From Terfezia claveryi (taxonomy: Eukaryota; Ascomycota; Pezizomycetes; Pezizales; Pezizaceae): 64,000 bases of DNA. Under the pieces are notes generated by a model. It was given only the letters and a program-made list of their open reading frames with translations, searched no databases and was not told the origin of the DNA. The translations under genes and the position numbers were made by a program. The stretch covers positions 248,001 to 312,000 of the forward strand of contig WHUX01000021.1 of the NCBI GenBank assembly GCA_015179025.1, read 5' to 3'. Positions 45,696-58,965 of this stretch are shown here, in pieces; within the stretch, counting starts at the first letter, position 1; each line of letters starts with the position of its first letter.

Positions 45696-48506
45696 TCATT
45701 GATAATCCGCCGTCCACCCTCCACCACCCGACCTTTGCTGCTGTTGCTGCGCATACCTCAGCTGCGCCTCACTCTCCAAGATCACCATCAACTCTCGCTG
45801 CTGTTCATGTTGACTCCGCCATGCCTGCTGCTGCTGCTGTTCCATCTGCTGTTGCTGTCTAAACACCTCCTGGTGGGAAGCCAGGTAATATTGATCCGGA
45901 TAAAGTTGGGTAGAGTACTGGGCCTGCAGTGGTTGGGGAAATTGCATGGAATCCAGATGAGCTGGCTGAAGTGTCATTTGCTCCCACCCAAAGGGATCGA
46001 ATATCTGGTTAACACCGTACTGAGGCTGGGTCTGGTTCCACATAATTTGCTGCAGGTCTTGCAGTGCAAGTGGTTCAAGCAGTTCTTGATGGACGTAGGT
46101 TTGCCTAGTGTGAGAATATGATAATGATACAGAGGCAGCGTCATGTGATCCGCTGGGGCTGGGAGTGCTGTTGTCTTTATTTTGCTGTTGCTGCTGTTGG
46201 CTGGGCGTAGACTGAGATCGATTCGGACTCGCGGTAGTCTCCGAGCATGGGGATTGTTTGCTGGATATGGTCTGTGGAAGAGGAGGGCCAGTCGGGGATC
46301 TCGTGGTGATTGTATGGCCATTTTGTGAAGCTGACGAAGCTTGATGAATTGGTGGGGGAGTAGTTTGTTTCTTTTTCTTCTCATCTTCATCGTAACTTGA
46401 CAAAGCAGCTTTTGCTAGCTTTTGATAGACGTCAACCGCGGCTTCTGTGCCGGGCCACTTGTAAGCCAGTCCGGATAAAACTGATATGCTGGTATCCAGG
46501 TAAGCTTTGATTGTTTCCTTCTTGTGGACTCTCCGTATCTCCTCTGAACAGCAACACCATATCATTGTAGTAATTGTCATGGATATCTGGTATATAAAGA
46601 CAAAGGTGACATCAACAGAGCGATTATCAAACATCTTCTTTTGTAGAGCTACATTTCTTGCCGCAGAGTTGTAGCAGATAAGTGTTGCTTCGACTGATGG
46701 CTCGGGTATTTGTGGGCTGGGTCGATATAAAAACATGATGAGGTTATTATATCTAGTATACGTTAGAAGACGTTTTATGACAGGATTTGTGAATCAAACC
46801 TGTGAATGAACCTAGTATATAATTAGATCAGGTTCTCACTGAAGGCAGTAAGGTAACTCACCAATCATTCGTCAAACCACTTCCATGGTCACTTATAGGT
46901 GCGGCTTTCCTCCAAGCCTCGATTTTGGCATTCATTTCTGAAAACCATGGATCTGTATCATCTTTCGGTGTAGGCCGTGGGTTTTGATAAAGTCTTTGTC
47001 TGATTTGTGCTTGAAGCCGTCTTAATCGGAAAAAGTGCATTGATATAAGCTTTTTTGGGGATTTGGGAGCTGGTAGGACACCGTCCTTGGTGATATACTG
47101 ATCTTCCACTGGTTCATAGAACTTGACATCCACATAGCCATCCATAGTTGCAAAGCCTGATGGTCTTCCAAGAACATGGGAGAGACCATATCTGTGCCAC
47201 TTTTAGTCTCATCAGAGAATAAGGCACTTGAGGCTACTCACTCAAAGGAGGCTATAACCCAGAATAGCCGCCGCCTGAGATCCATGGTGATTGGATCGAG
47301 GGGAACATCACTCAGCCCAATGGTTTTCTCCTGAGAATAACCAAGCTGTATACAGAGCCTTACTACTATACCCACAACATGGTACACCTATAAAACAAAA
47401 AGTTAGTAAAATTTGCGATTATTAGACAGTTGTTATCGTCTTACCGCAGTTCGTGTTGGGGTCAACAACGAATATGAGCACATTAGGGCTAAGCATTGTA
47501 GTGTAGTCATGTCCATTGGCTCCATGATATCTTCAAGATGCTCAAAAGAAGCTAAATAATAACTGTCCGCTAGCTGTGCATAATTAGGCGAGAGCTTTTG
47601 CATGCTGATAGCCAGCACATTCTTTAGTTGGAAAAGTTTGACCGGGTCTGTGTCCCCCTTGTCATAGATATCATCGACGTATCCCAGGAATGTTGGTTCA
47701 TGGAGTAGCGGAAGTATAAATTGAGCTGTCAGGTTGTTAAGCCTATCCTTAGGGAGGATTGAACAGAGATCGCCTCACCTTTCTGTAGAAATATTTCGAC
47801 CAGCCTATCTGTAACTTCACGACTAGGAAGCTGTAGTGCTGCACCAGGTAGTGCCACTGGACTCGGGATATGGACTCCAGGTGTACCAGCAATTCGCTGA
47901 CCCTGACGAAAATTATTTCGATGTTCCTTGATCTCTTTCACCGATTCTTTCTCCAAGTGCTTCTTTGCGAAGTCAATCACTAGTCGAGTCATCGTTATCC
48001 CACTAGAAGTTCCTACGAATCGAGGCTCCCCTTTCTCGTCGTCAAACTTTACCATCCCTACTCCTCTGACCAATTCTCCACTATCAGACTGCTCAACGTC
48101 ATTCAACATAATCTCTTGTTGAGCAATTTGTGCTTCAAGTTCACGGACTCTTGTTTGCAGGTGTAAAACATAGCTCCTAGGTATATTTTTTTGTTTCGTC
48201 GTATCGAAAAACTCACAATGAGCACCACTGCGTTCGCAGGGCCCGCATTTCGGTAGACCCGCGTCGCAGCGAGTTTTTCGCTGTAACAATAGTAAGACAG
48301 TGAACACAAGTTCCATATGCTCAAAAGGCATTTCCTCTTACACTTCTGCATCTTGTACAAGCAGTCAAGGTATGATATAGTTTTGGAGGGCCCAAGCTTG
48401 CCTGTGAACTTTCACCTAGGTTTCCACCTCTGGCTGTCCCTGCATCTTTGCGGCTCTCATCTCCTGACACTATTGGTCGCTTCTTGGTAGGGTTTCTCTC
48501 TTCCAT
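45696..48506 (-). CDS. Zn2Cys6 transcription factor with fungal_trans domain and Gln-rich tail
   Basis: Fungal-specific nuclear regulator. Exons: 48506-48342, 48280-47779, 47725-47445, 47387-47242, 47191-46862, a proposed 30-nt exon 46811-46782, and 46752-45696 (836 aa). The binuclear zinc cluster spans C50-C77 (ACTRCRS split by intron 1, then RKTRCDAGLPKCGPCERSG and HCEFFD). A leucine-type linker follows (LHLQTRVRELEAQI). The fungal_trans domain includes FILPLLHEPTF, LRRRLFWVIASFE, VLGRPSG and LIMFLYRPSPQIPEP. The C-terminus is rich in Gln and Ser. Introns are 50-61 nt, except for an apparent 29-nt one at 46781-46753, which is the only way I find to keep frame at that point. It is transcribed divergently from the second Zn2Cys6 gene. 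Confidence 0.85.
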
Positions 48507-50021
48507 TGATCAAATCACAGATGGTGCACACAGCTCAGTATAAAGGATTCAAATATGCACTGGGTAGATTGTAGATAGGAGATAGTCAGCCTTTCAAGGT
48601 GTACCGATACTAGAATATTCCTTTAGGTTGCTGAAACATAACCGTTGGTGACAGAGGTGAGACTTAGGTTTCCCCCAGGCTATGCTGAGATACCACCTAA
48701 TACGACAGTATTATTCCACGCTGAGATCAGAGATAGTAATAGTGCCCGCTGTTCTAGACTCGATGTATATGGGAACCAGGATTGATACTGTATGCTATGC
48801 GCCGAGGCGACTCCAAATCATACCGGCTACCGGATAGATGGAAATTGTGGTGTTGCAGATTGCAAATTGACAGATTGGTCAACTTGCACTAGAGCACTTC
48901 ATATACGGACGAATTAGAGACGAGGGAGCTGGGACTTCGACGAGCCTGGCATAGGGATTAGCCATGCAGCAAGTTATTGGGATAATGCATTGCTTGCAAG
49001 CTTACAATCGACAAAGCACTCGCCTGTGAGGGGTGAGAGTATGTATGTACTATGTATGTGGGCAACAGGGTCTAAAGGTCCTAAGGGTGAGGGCGACTCC
49101 TCAGCAGTGAACCCGCCAGAACATATGTATTAATCGGTATTTTAGGAGTAGTGAGCTTCAGCAAATATGGACTCGACGAGGTGTTGAATTCGAAGTACAT
49201 GGGGCTTGCGGGTCCGTCTCGGGGTTGGCATCACTCAAAAGTGGTACAAGTACTTGAGTACTCCACACAAGACATGCATGAGCCCTTCGCTTCATCACTC
49301 GTGGGAACTAGGAGAGGCCTTACTGCTAAATGTTCTTTCTGCACTCCCCGCCTTGAACTACTGGCATCTGGTCAAGCAAGACCTTGATCACTTCCGGCAT
49401 GACGGCCGTTCTGGGGGCATGGAAGCCCGTCCAAGTCGCATGCGGCTGAATGTTTGCTCTAGTAGTTGAAGGCCCTTGTCTCTTTATTTCTTGTGTTAAC
49501 CCTGCCGCAGTTATTATAGAGAAACTGAGATCGACAGTCATATTTTCCTTTGCGAGTTAACCTCCCCCCCGCCTGTCTACAAGACTGCACATAGTTCGGT
49601 CTACTCTGCCCTTCTTGGGAATACGGGAAGCACAGGTTATAGCAGGGTTCAATCCCTGATCACAGATTTTGATGCCTGTTGGGATGGTAAATGTTCAGAC
49701 AGATCAAGATCGAGAGGACTTGAAACTCAGGCTGCCAGTGGCAGTTGCCCTATACTAGAACCTGGATTGATCAGGTGCAGCAAGTTTCCAAATTCCAGGC
49801 GTGTGCCACCACCATAAGCGCCCTTGAAAGTGACGTTTCGAAAATACCAGTACAACACTTTAAGGCTGCAGATACCGTACCGTACCTGGTGAAAGAACGT
49901 GGATTATGGGAACTAGTGTTTTGCAACCACAGCTTTGTTGACGGAACAACTTCGGTATCGTTAAGAGCACGCATATGTACATCATAACGATAAATCTCTG
50001 TTCCAGAACATAAGCGATATT
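48507..50021. other. Shared intergenic region of two divergent transcription factors
   Basis: About 1.5 kb between the two divergent start codons, so it should carry both promoters. Frames at 49151-49469 show no domain. No tRNA fits, although GGGTTCAATCCC near 49648 looks superficially like a T arm. Confidence 0.4.
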
Positions 50022-52498
50022 ATGGAAGTAGCTCTTACGTCCCCTTTGCTGCGGGTCAGTCGCACGGTCAGTGCGTGCTCGAGGTGTCGAAGCGCAAAGG
50101 TGAAGGTCAGTACATCGCTCTAGAAGGGCTCTTGAATTTTAGATCACTAATGTTGTAATGAAAGTGTGACGGAAAATTACCAGCATGTACAGCTTGTGAA
50201 CGGTCTGGAAAAGTACATGAGTGTACCGGAGGAAGTGATCAATTTGCTCGGGGGAAGGAACGGAGGTCAGTAGACCCTTCTCCACTACCCCGGACTCACT
50301 GGCGGTATTGACTTGCAGAGACCAGTTACGTGGCTTCTCTTGAATCACGTATCGAGAAATTGGAAAAAAAGCTTGCATCACTCAACAGCCGAAGGGGGTC
50401 AGTTGCCATGTTTGACAGCCCTGTGGCAACTCCGAAGCCTGGGGAAGATGGTACGGTAATGATCCCAATACCATAAATTGATATGCGCTAATGAGTGTCA
50501 GATGAGGTCCTGAACCTGAGTTCAGCTGCTATGCGGCGGGCGAGAAAGGGTGCTGAGGATGCCGAAATGGAAGATTTAGTAGCCGATTTAGGGTTTCTGT
50601 AAGTACACAAGAGCCTCAGCTCCATCACCTTGAGGATTAACACCCTAGATAGCCAAATAAGTGCGTGTACTCGAGATTTTTATGGGGTGACGGAGAAGGT
50701 CACTTTTTGTAGACTTGTACTCAAGGCTTCAGCTTCTTCCAAATCTCTAGATAATATACCCCGGGCACCCTTACCGTCCAGACATACTGCCACGCAACTG
50801 ATACAACACTACTTCGACAAGATATATACCCTTATGCCATGTTTCTCAGAAACAAGCTTCTTTGGTTCCCTGGAGTCAGTATATCGGAATGAAAAGTCAG
50901 CATCAGCATTTGATTGTTTTATGGTCTACATGGTTCTCGGAATAGGGACGATGTCGTTATCTCGAAGCCGGGATTCTGCAGCCGCCCACAATGCAGCTTG
51001 CTTTGTGAAGTCTGCACTAGAGTATGCACCAGGAGTCATATCACCAGCGAATATCAGCGGTGTTCAAGCCACTCTGCTACTCGCACAGTACTCAATGCTA
51101 GAACCACAACACTTCAACAGCTGGTATTTAATAGGAGTTGCGTCTAGAATCTTGGTTGATATTGGACTACATAATGAACCACAAAAGGTGCTCAAGTTGA
51201 AACCTGCAGAACTGGACCTGAGGCGGAAGATTTTCTATTGCGTATATGCTATGGACAGGTAATATTTCTCTGTACTTAGTGCATTTGTCAAATATACTAA
51301 GAAGCAAACCAGGTCCATAAGCATGGTTCTGCAACGCCCCTTCTCATTCTCAGATGATTCAGTGGATGTGCAACTTCCCAAAGTGCATGATATGCATAGT
51401 TCTAAAAACTTCACGCTTATGGGAAACCTAGCACCATTGGCTGCCGCAGTCCATTTATTCAAACTCCGAAAACACCAATCCGTCTGGTATCAGAAGCTAT
51501 ATCACACTGGCTCTGAGCCATCTCCAAACCCTAAGCCTGACTACCATGCACGTCGTGAGACTCTTGAGAAATGGCTCGAAGCCATGCCAGAGTCCATAAC
51601 AAAAGCTAATAGGGACTGGCTAACGCTCGAATGGGATTATCTTTACGTCTATTCCTCTGCCCCATGCCCCAAAATGCCCCAACCTTGCGAGGAAGCCCTC
51701 ACGGCAATATTCAAGCATTGCGTACAATATGCAATCAAGTTCCGGCGGATACTATCTGATCCTAATAACCGGATCGTGTATACATTCCACGACGCAATGA
51801 GGACTTACTATGTGGGAATGAATCTTCTACATGCTCTCTGGCATAATGAAGATGTGGTGCTTAATGAAACTAATATCGGCACGGCGATGGAGGGTATCAA
51901 GGCGACAACGTATGTCTTGAGCGCTATGACGATCAAGTGGCAGGATGCAGAAGGTTTACGGGATCAGTTCCGGCAGGAGGCTAGTTATATGCTAGCAAGA
52001 CTCCAACAAAAGATGGATGAGTTTCTGTTGAACGCCCCACCCCCACCACAAACCATTCAATCACAATCCCAGCAGCAGCAGCAAAACTCAATACAATCCC
52101 ATCTTCACCAACAGCGCCATCCGCAGCAACAGCCGCAACAGCAACCCCAACAGCAACCCCAACAGCAACCACAACAGCAACCTAAACAGAAACAGAAAGA
52201 ACAGCAGCAACAAGAACAGGCCCAGCCCCTCCACACGCAATCCCATCCCCTCCCTTCCATCCCAACACACCTCAGCAACCCCATCTCCCAAGCCGCACTC
52301 GACAACAGGCTTACCTTCGACTTTGCAGAGTGGCCTGAATACAATGTCGCAGTTGCCGCTATGAACAATCCGGGCGCGAATGGACTAGTGTATAATCCCA
52401 GCGGACATATCACGACAGCGGATTTTGGAAATGTGGCGTTTTATAGGTATGATGAGAGGAGCTTGGAGGATGTGCATGTTAACCACGGGGAAAGGTAG
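50022..52498 (+). CDS. Zn2Cys6 transcription factor with fungal_trans domain and PQQQ repeats
   Basis: Second fungal-specific regulator. Six exons: 50022-50105, 50165-50265, 50326-50450, 50502-50598, 50653-51258 and 51313-52498, totalling 732 aa. Zinc-cluster cysteines are C19, C22, C29, C36, C39 and C48 (ACSRCRSAKVK, CDGKLPACTACERSG), split by intron 1. Then come a FARGKER/SYVASLESRIEKLEKKL coiled-coil dimerisation helix and a fungal_trans domain with ALIQHYFDKIYTL-like, SWYLIGVASRILVDIGLH and RRKIFYCVYAMDRSISMVLQRP motifs. The tail contains tandem PQQQ units (52128-52180) and further Gln runs. All introns are 51-60 nt. The target pathway cannot be inferred; the divergent partner at 45.7-48.5 kb is the same kind of factor. 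Confidence 0.9.
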
Positions 52499-55400
52499 GG
52501 AGAGGAGATAGTTAGTGTGGTGATGGAGGATTGGAAGGATTATGAATAGGAAGTTTAGGAGATTTGGGGTTCAGGCTATATTTAAGTAGAGAAGTGAATC
52601 TCCTCGATATAGGATAGGGAGTTTTGTGTGCCTTTTCTTTTCTCGTTCTTGCCTTGTTCAGGGTTATTTGTTAGATAATATGGTTGGGTTTATTATGATT
52701 TTTTCCACGGGTTGCCATATGGTTCGGTTTCACTAGGGAGTTTTCTCTATGAAGAGTAATGGTTACCCTGTTTCGCACACCGAGGGCATGCTCAAGTTGC
52801 GCCTGGAGAATTCAGATCAATGATGAATGTGAAATTAGGTGCTTGATGTAATTAGTTATTTTCCATTATTTACCTCGCTATATGCCTCCCCAAAAAAAAA
52901 ATTGATTTGGCTAATAAAATGAGTGACAAGTGACCACCACATAGTGACCACCCCCCATTACCCTACCTTGAACCAGAGCCCAACTCCAAGACTCACTCGC
53001 AGGGTTTTTACCAAACATCCAATTCCAATTCCGTTCATTGTTCAGTCCATCCACCTAATCCTATTCACCTTCCTGTCATCCACTGCGCCCCGCAAAAAAA
53101 AAATAATATCCCTCCTTCTATCCTTCCCTTAAAACCGTGTGACGGAACTGTCCGGGACGGCGGGGGCGGGCATATGGGATAGGAGCGTCAGTGGTTGGTG
53201 GTGGAGCTGGAGGATTAGTATCGGTGTTTCCAAAAGCTTTTCTATTCGTTACCCCACACAGACCCTACTGTTCTCAACTTTGACTGTGATTCTTTTTCAT
53301 GAGGGGTATATATATCATTACTTGGGGAGATTTAGTTGTCCGTCTTTTCAAGTTATTCTTCTTGGTTTCTCGGTAGTAGTTGTGAACTTTCTGTTTTGTT
53401 TATTCTTAATAAGCACATAGTTACTAACTTTTCCATTTGATCGTAATTCATGGGGGTATATGTGTCTGCGGCGTTCCGGAATGGACATATAATGTGCACT
53501 CTAGGGTGCAAATGTTTGAAGAAGGCAGAATTGAGTCGAAACCGAGTCTATTATTTTTTATACATTCATAACAAAAGATCGAACCTCCACTTACTCAAAC
53601 CTCCACATCCGCATACCTAAACCTCCTACATGTTCAATCAATCCATCGCTCAATAACTTGGGCTGTATCAGTACATAAACGATGTTTTTAGCCAGTATGG
53701 TAGAGGCAAGTCGTACAACTCCATGTAAGTGTTTAGTGTTTGCCATATATTAATAGAATAGACTTTCAAAGTATTTCAGTCTAATAATACTTGGAAAAAA
53801 AAAAAAGCTGCTTCAATTCTCTAGTAATCCAATATAGGCTATATTCATAATATACTTAACATTAGATAACATAAGGGCTTATAAACAAAACTTTATAAAC
53901 AATTTAAGTAATAGTTAGTAGAAACTAAAATATATAATAATCTTTAATTAAAGGCTCTTAATTATTAGTCTTTAGTTTTTATTTTTATTTTTATCTTTTT
54001 TTTTTTACTTGCTCTATATATACTCTCTATATAATAAATTGTATTATAATATTGCAATATAAAAAGTAACAAATAAAAACAATATCTATAATTAAGTTAC
54101 TAATACTATTATACACATATTACTATCTCCCGTATTCCATATAAAATAGAAATATTAACCTATACTATTACTAGACTTCTAGTTTTAATAATATGCAATA
54201 CAGTAATTAGCTTAAGATACGGTAATAGGTATTACTATAGTTACATAGTTATAACCTGTATTGAAGTTCTTACTAATAATAGGTTTGTTGGTCTTATTTA
54301 TAGCTTAGATCCTATCATATTGCCTTCAAGTGAACGGAAGAAGTGGGTGAAGGACACGGAGGGGAAGAATTTACAATGGACCTGGTAGAGACGATCTTCT
54401 CCAGCCTGGATCTTCCTGTGAGTGGCGGCGAGGGATGTGGTGGAGTTCTACTGTATCGGGGGAGGGCCGGTACGGGGCGTGGCGTGGCGTTGCGTGGCGG
54501 AGGAGGTTGTGCTATGTTGGGGAAGTGGCCGGTCAGGAAAGGAAGGGGTTATTTTCGTTTGGTTTTTTACTTTAAGTCGGGAGACAGGGACGTTTATGAA
54601 ACCCGTTGTTTCGGTGGGTGTACCGAGTCTCTTTAAGATAAAGGAACTGGGCAGTCTCGTATCCAGACAACCAGACTATATTTTTGTAGTGTTCGTGACA
54701 ATAGCCTGGTTTGTACGAGGCTACAGTCTCATAGCCTTAGGCTCCACAGACGTACAGACCTAAAATTAAAAAAAAATAAATGAAAAAGAATGAAAAAAGT
54801 GAATAATCTGCATTATGCAACTCTTTGCTGACATATGACAGCTAATTTTTTAGAAAGTTGAGGCACTTGCAACGCATGTTAACCACGCCATGCACTCTCT
54901 TCATGCCAGCGTTCAGTCTTTACCTGACTCGATTCAACATGCATAATTCTTGGATTTTACCTCGACTTTAACTATTGGATGGCTCGAGTGGACATCGCCT
55001 CAGGCCTCCATTGCCTTCACTTCCAACTGTCAGGAGAATAGGTACCTGAGGCGAAACCCAGGAGACATAGATCATATTCCTGTTACATCTGCAAGCTAAA
55101 TGTATCTTATTACCAATGAACGATGGAGTATTGTGGTGCTCTTCAGGCTGGTACTGAGAAATGCGGCAAGACAAATGGAAGCTCGGCTACTGAGAAGAGA
55201 AGGCTGCGGGGTTTTGGTGGAAGGCAAGATCGATAGTAGGATTAACACTTCAGGCAGCAGGTTACTGTCGGAACCAGGAATGTTGTTGTTGTGGTGGTGG
55301 TGGTGGTGTTGCATACAAGCGTACCGTAGATACTCCGTCACACCGGGTAGCGGGCCTTTGTCACTTATTTCCACGCGGGGACTTTCTTTTTAATAATTAG

Positions 55401-57251
55401 ATGATTCTTGAAATTGATCCCACGGCTAGAGCAAAAGCTGTTGTATATGGAATCAAAAAACCCAGACTACTCCGTATATAGTCAACAATTCGGCGTTCGA
55501 ATTTCTCAAATGGTCCTAGCCTCGGGTGCGCACACGACTTCCGATTTCATGCATTGCAAGTTTTCTTGAGTTCAAGCTGTACGAATCAACAAAAATTATT
55601 CATGTGTATTCTGAAAGATTCTGAACGATCAGCCCGCTTCAACCTGCATGCGTATACATAATGGTTATATGAACCTCTAGGCCTGAGTTGAAGAGCTGTC
55701 AATTGCGGCTACAAGATCACATCGGGTGCCTTATTTCAATTTGAGGTTATTCTGACATTTGAGCTGTTTGTGGAGGTAGCCCCGTGCTGGCTTGCATTTT
55801 CGGCGCTGAATCGAATCGAGTAGGGGATTGTTCCCTGTATCGGAATTTATTTAGACTTGGGTGAGCCATTAGCGAGCAGGAGCTTTATTTGATGTCTGGT
55901 TGGGATATGCCATTTTGTGTGACAGCTTTTGGGTACATCCCTCGACGATCAAGTGCAAAGGACAAAAAAGGGTTAACCGATATTGAAAGGTAGGGCCAGA
56001 AACGGGCGCGACAGGTGGACAATTGAATACTGAAGCCCAAACATCAAGCCCTGTAATCTCATACCTCGAGAAACGGTGGGTGGTAGTAAGGGAGGGAGGG
56101 TTGATCTTGGGAAATCCAATATCCCGCCCACCCCACCACACAAGCTCACAGGATGGGATCGATGTTAGAATCCCTGTGATCTTGAATGCAAGTTACGCCA
56201 TGGCATGCAGGTTTGGGGTTGCCATTGAAGCAGACCCCTGTTTGGATTCGTTTGGGTATGCGCGGCGAGAAACTTTTTCTGTTTATTCCTGAATTATTGG
56301 ATGGTGCGGTCTGCAGCTGCTTTAGGAAAGCACAAGCTGGGGGTTACTTGGCGTGTTGGAGGTGAGGTACTTCTTTCGGATCCCAACAGCCCTGGGTATT
56401 TTTCTGATCTGTTCGTGCTGCTGAAGAAGCTTGCTGATCCCATGGCCAACTAGAGTACATAAACGAGTCAAATGCTGAACTCAATTTCAGTTTACCCCGG
56501 ATCGGACCCTGTTGAGTACTGTACATACAGATTAGATGTCCCTTTGACATTAGCATTAGCCATCAGCAAATAATAACAACTTTTCCATTTTGGGACTCAA
56601 AGTGCCAATTGCAGCGGTGGATCAAGGTGTTTCATTCAATTCCTTAAATTAACCACTCTATCAGAATATTATTTTAGCCCTTGAATGCAGTACTCTACCA
56701 TGCGTTGTAAGTACCTTTGAGCTACAGTGTCGTGTGTGGAGTTACTTGGAAGGGAACGCCTATCTCTACAAGTGGTTGTGCAACCGAACGAAGAGCATTA
56801 TTATTACTACCTAGCAGGCAGATGGGGGGAGTGGAAGTACAGCTGCCTAGGTATCAGTTTGTTTCAAGGATGCACTTAAGCACCTGTTAGGTACATACAT
56901 ATGCTGGGTATGCACCATCCAGCAAGGCCTGCTACCATGAGATATCGCCGCTGAGCGGGCAAACTGCCTAATGGCTATTGCCAATAATGCTTGATGGTGA
57001 ATTACGCACGCACACTCGCGGTGTTCTGGCTACGAGGCTCGAATCGCAATGGAGTCAACGTTGTGGCAGTTTGTTTGGGGGGGGGGGGCGGGGCTTGACG
57101 TTTGGTAGCTATGAGATGGCGATTGGAAACTGGGCCGGGTGATATAGGTTTGTTGTTACTCGAGTACATGCACGCCCGCCCTTGTCTCCTTGTACTTGGT
57201 GATACATACTGTATGTACAGTACATACAGTAGGGTACATCGTTGCTCTCGA

Positions 57252-57283
<32 letters not shown>

Positions 57284-58965
57284 GATTTTTGATTTTTTAT
57301 GCGTGCTATGAGAAAACGAGGCCATTGAAGCTGATGCGGAGACAAAAAGATACTCCACCGGAACTGCTACCAATGTGCACCGTGTAAAGTTTTACCAGGC
57401 CGATTTATTTCAGAATATCTACTGTTTCCCTCGGAGGGGTGTTGTGTGCCAACCAGGTTACGATTAAAATAATTGCTCCAGTATCCATGTAGAACGTAGG
57501 CCGTTCTTCCCCGGCATTGAGGATTGATGCGTGCGCTGGGAAAGCCAGACGAGCACTCGTCGGGCGGGCAAGACAGGACTGCCAATGCCAGTGATACCAC
57601 TGTAGTTATTCACGAGGCTCTGGCCCATCCGTCAAGCTCTGCCCTCAGCCCTCTCCGCCAGGAACAAAGTCATCACCCACACAATCCAACCAGCGCGACC
57701 GAACCTCGCCTGCCGTACCTCTCTACCCACATCCCCCTCTTCCCCCCTCCCTCCTCCCCACCCCCCCCCCCTCCCGACCCAATACAACAACCCCCCCTCC
57801 CCCCAGTCCATACAATCCCTCCCACACCAACAGTGGCTTCCTTCACCCTGCCGTACTCCGTCCCACGGCTCCATAACACCCGTCCGTCAAATAATCGATC
57901 CCATCCACCGCCAGCTTCTTGGTAAATTATTATCTCTAACCTCACGAACTTACATACTTACATACTTACATACATACATACATACATACACATACATACA
58001 TACCTACTTCATACATACAACTCTCTGACTTGTTAACTAGGTAGTACTGCCGCCTCGCTCTCACCACTCGTTCCCGCACCCTAACATCACTGCTGTTCTC
58101 TCGCCCTCGCTCGTTTTACTCCCCTCTCCCATACTTACTCCCCTACTTACCCCCCCCCCCCCCCCTTCTCCCCCCAACCGTCAACTGAACATTCGGTACC
58201 CCAGTACTGTACCGTTTCAAAAAAAACGCTCTCCCTTGAGTTGTCCGAGCAGGAAAAAAAAGACAAACCTTACCAGACCCTGGTACCCTGCTAGGCCCCA
58301 CGCTCTCATCTCCCGCTAGAACCCTTTCGCCTCCCCGACGCCCGTTCTGATTGCACCGCAGCAGAGTTCGCCATACAATACCCAACAGATACCCATTTTC
58401 CCCCGTCATCCCAAAACCTTACCTCTAGCTCACAACCTGCGAAATCTCGATAAATTCCCAACGAGCCCGCAAACAACCCACCTCGCTAGGCATCAAACAA
58501 GGAGTTCCAATAAAAATACAAACAGAGGGAAAGGCAAGGTACTACTGGGAAAGGAAGAGAAGGACGCTATTCCACGGCCTTATCACCATAACACCCGATA
58601 GTCCTCGGAACGGTCGAAACAACCGCGAACGTGTGTGCGATTTCGACCGATCCCGTTGGTTTTAAACAAGGGAGAGCTAGAAAGAAGGAACAGGCAAAAG
58701 AGAGATAACTGCTAGCGATTGGAACCGTATTGTTGGTCTCTCTGGTGTTATTTTTGCTCTGAAACGAGCAGAAAGACAAAGGTAGTCTGGTGAGACAAAG
58801 GGCGTGGTTGGGAATCGGAACTTCAAAATCACGAGTGGCACTCATTTTCCCTGAACGAATTAACCGTAGCATCATCGTTCAGAGCCGACGCCCGCGCTTT
58901 GCTTAACCTTCGTCTTTCCCGACTTACAAGCTCGTTCCCTCCAGTACAACGCCAGCCCTTCCTCT
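52499..58965. other. 6.5-kb gene-poor region
   Basis: It holds the A/T-rich block (separate entry), a T run at 57257-57282, (CATA)n at about 57958-58010, a C run at 58150-58165, and a possible degenerate mini-element at 57431-57460 (GTGTGCCAACCAGGTTA, no clear target duplication). A 133-codon + frame at 57524-57925 is Pro-rich and ends near a GTAAAT donor, but I find no continuation. The right end is the MED19 promoter. Confidence 0.4.
53800..54310. repeat. A/T-rich block
   Basis: About 500 bp made almost only of A and T with scattered TAG/CTA triplets, sharply different from the flanks. No frame survives. It looks like a relic of a mutated repeat, as expected from repeat-induced point mutation in ascomycetes, but the parent element is not recognisable. 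Confidence 0.6.

Noticed and set aside
49640..49665. T-arm-like GGGTTCAATCCC suggesting a tRNA
   Set aside because: The loop is one base short, and no acceptor, D or anticodon stems can be formed around it.
57431..57460. Further mini-element copy with GTGTGCCAACCAGGTTA
   Set aside because: The end is mutated and no 8-9 bp flanking duplication is evident; mentioned but not counted as a supported copy.
57524..57925. Pro-rich 133-codon frame ending at a GTAAAT donor
   Set aside because: Low complexity, with no downstream exon to continue it and no domain.
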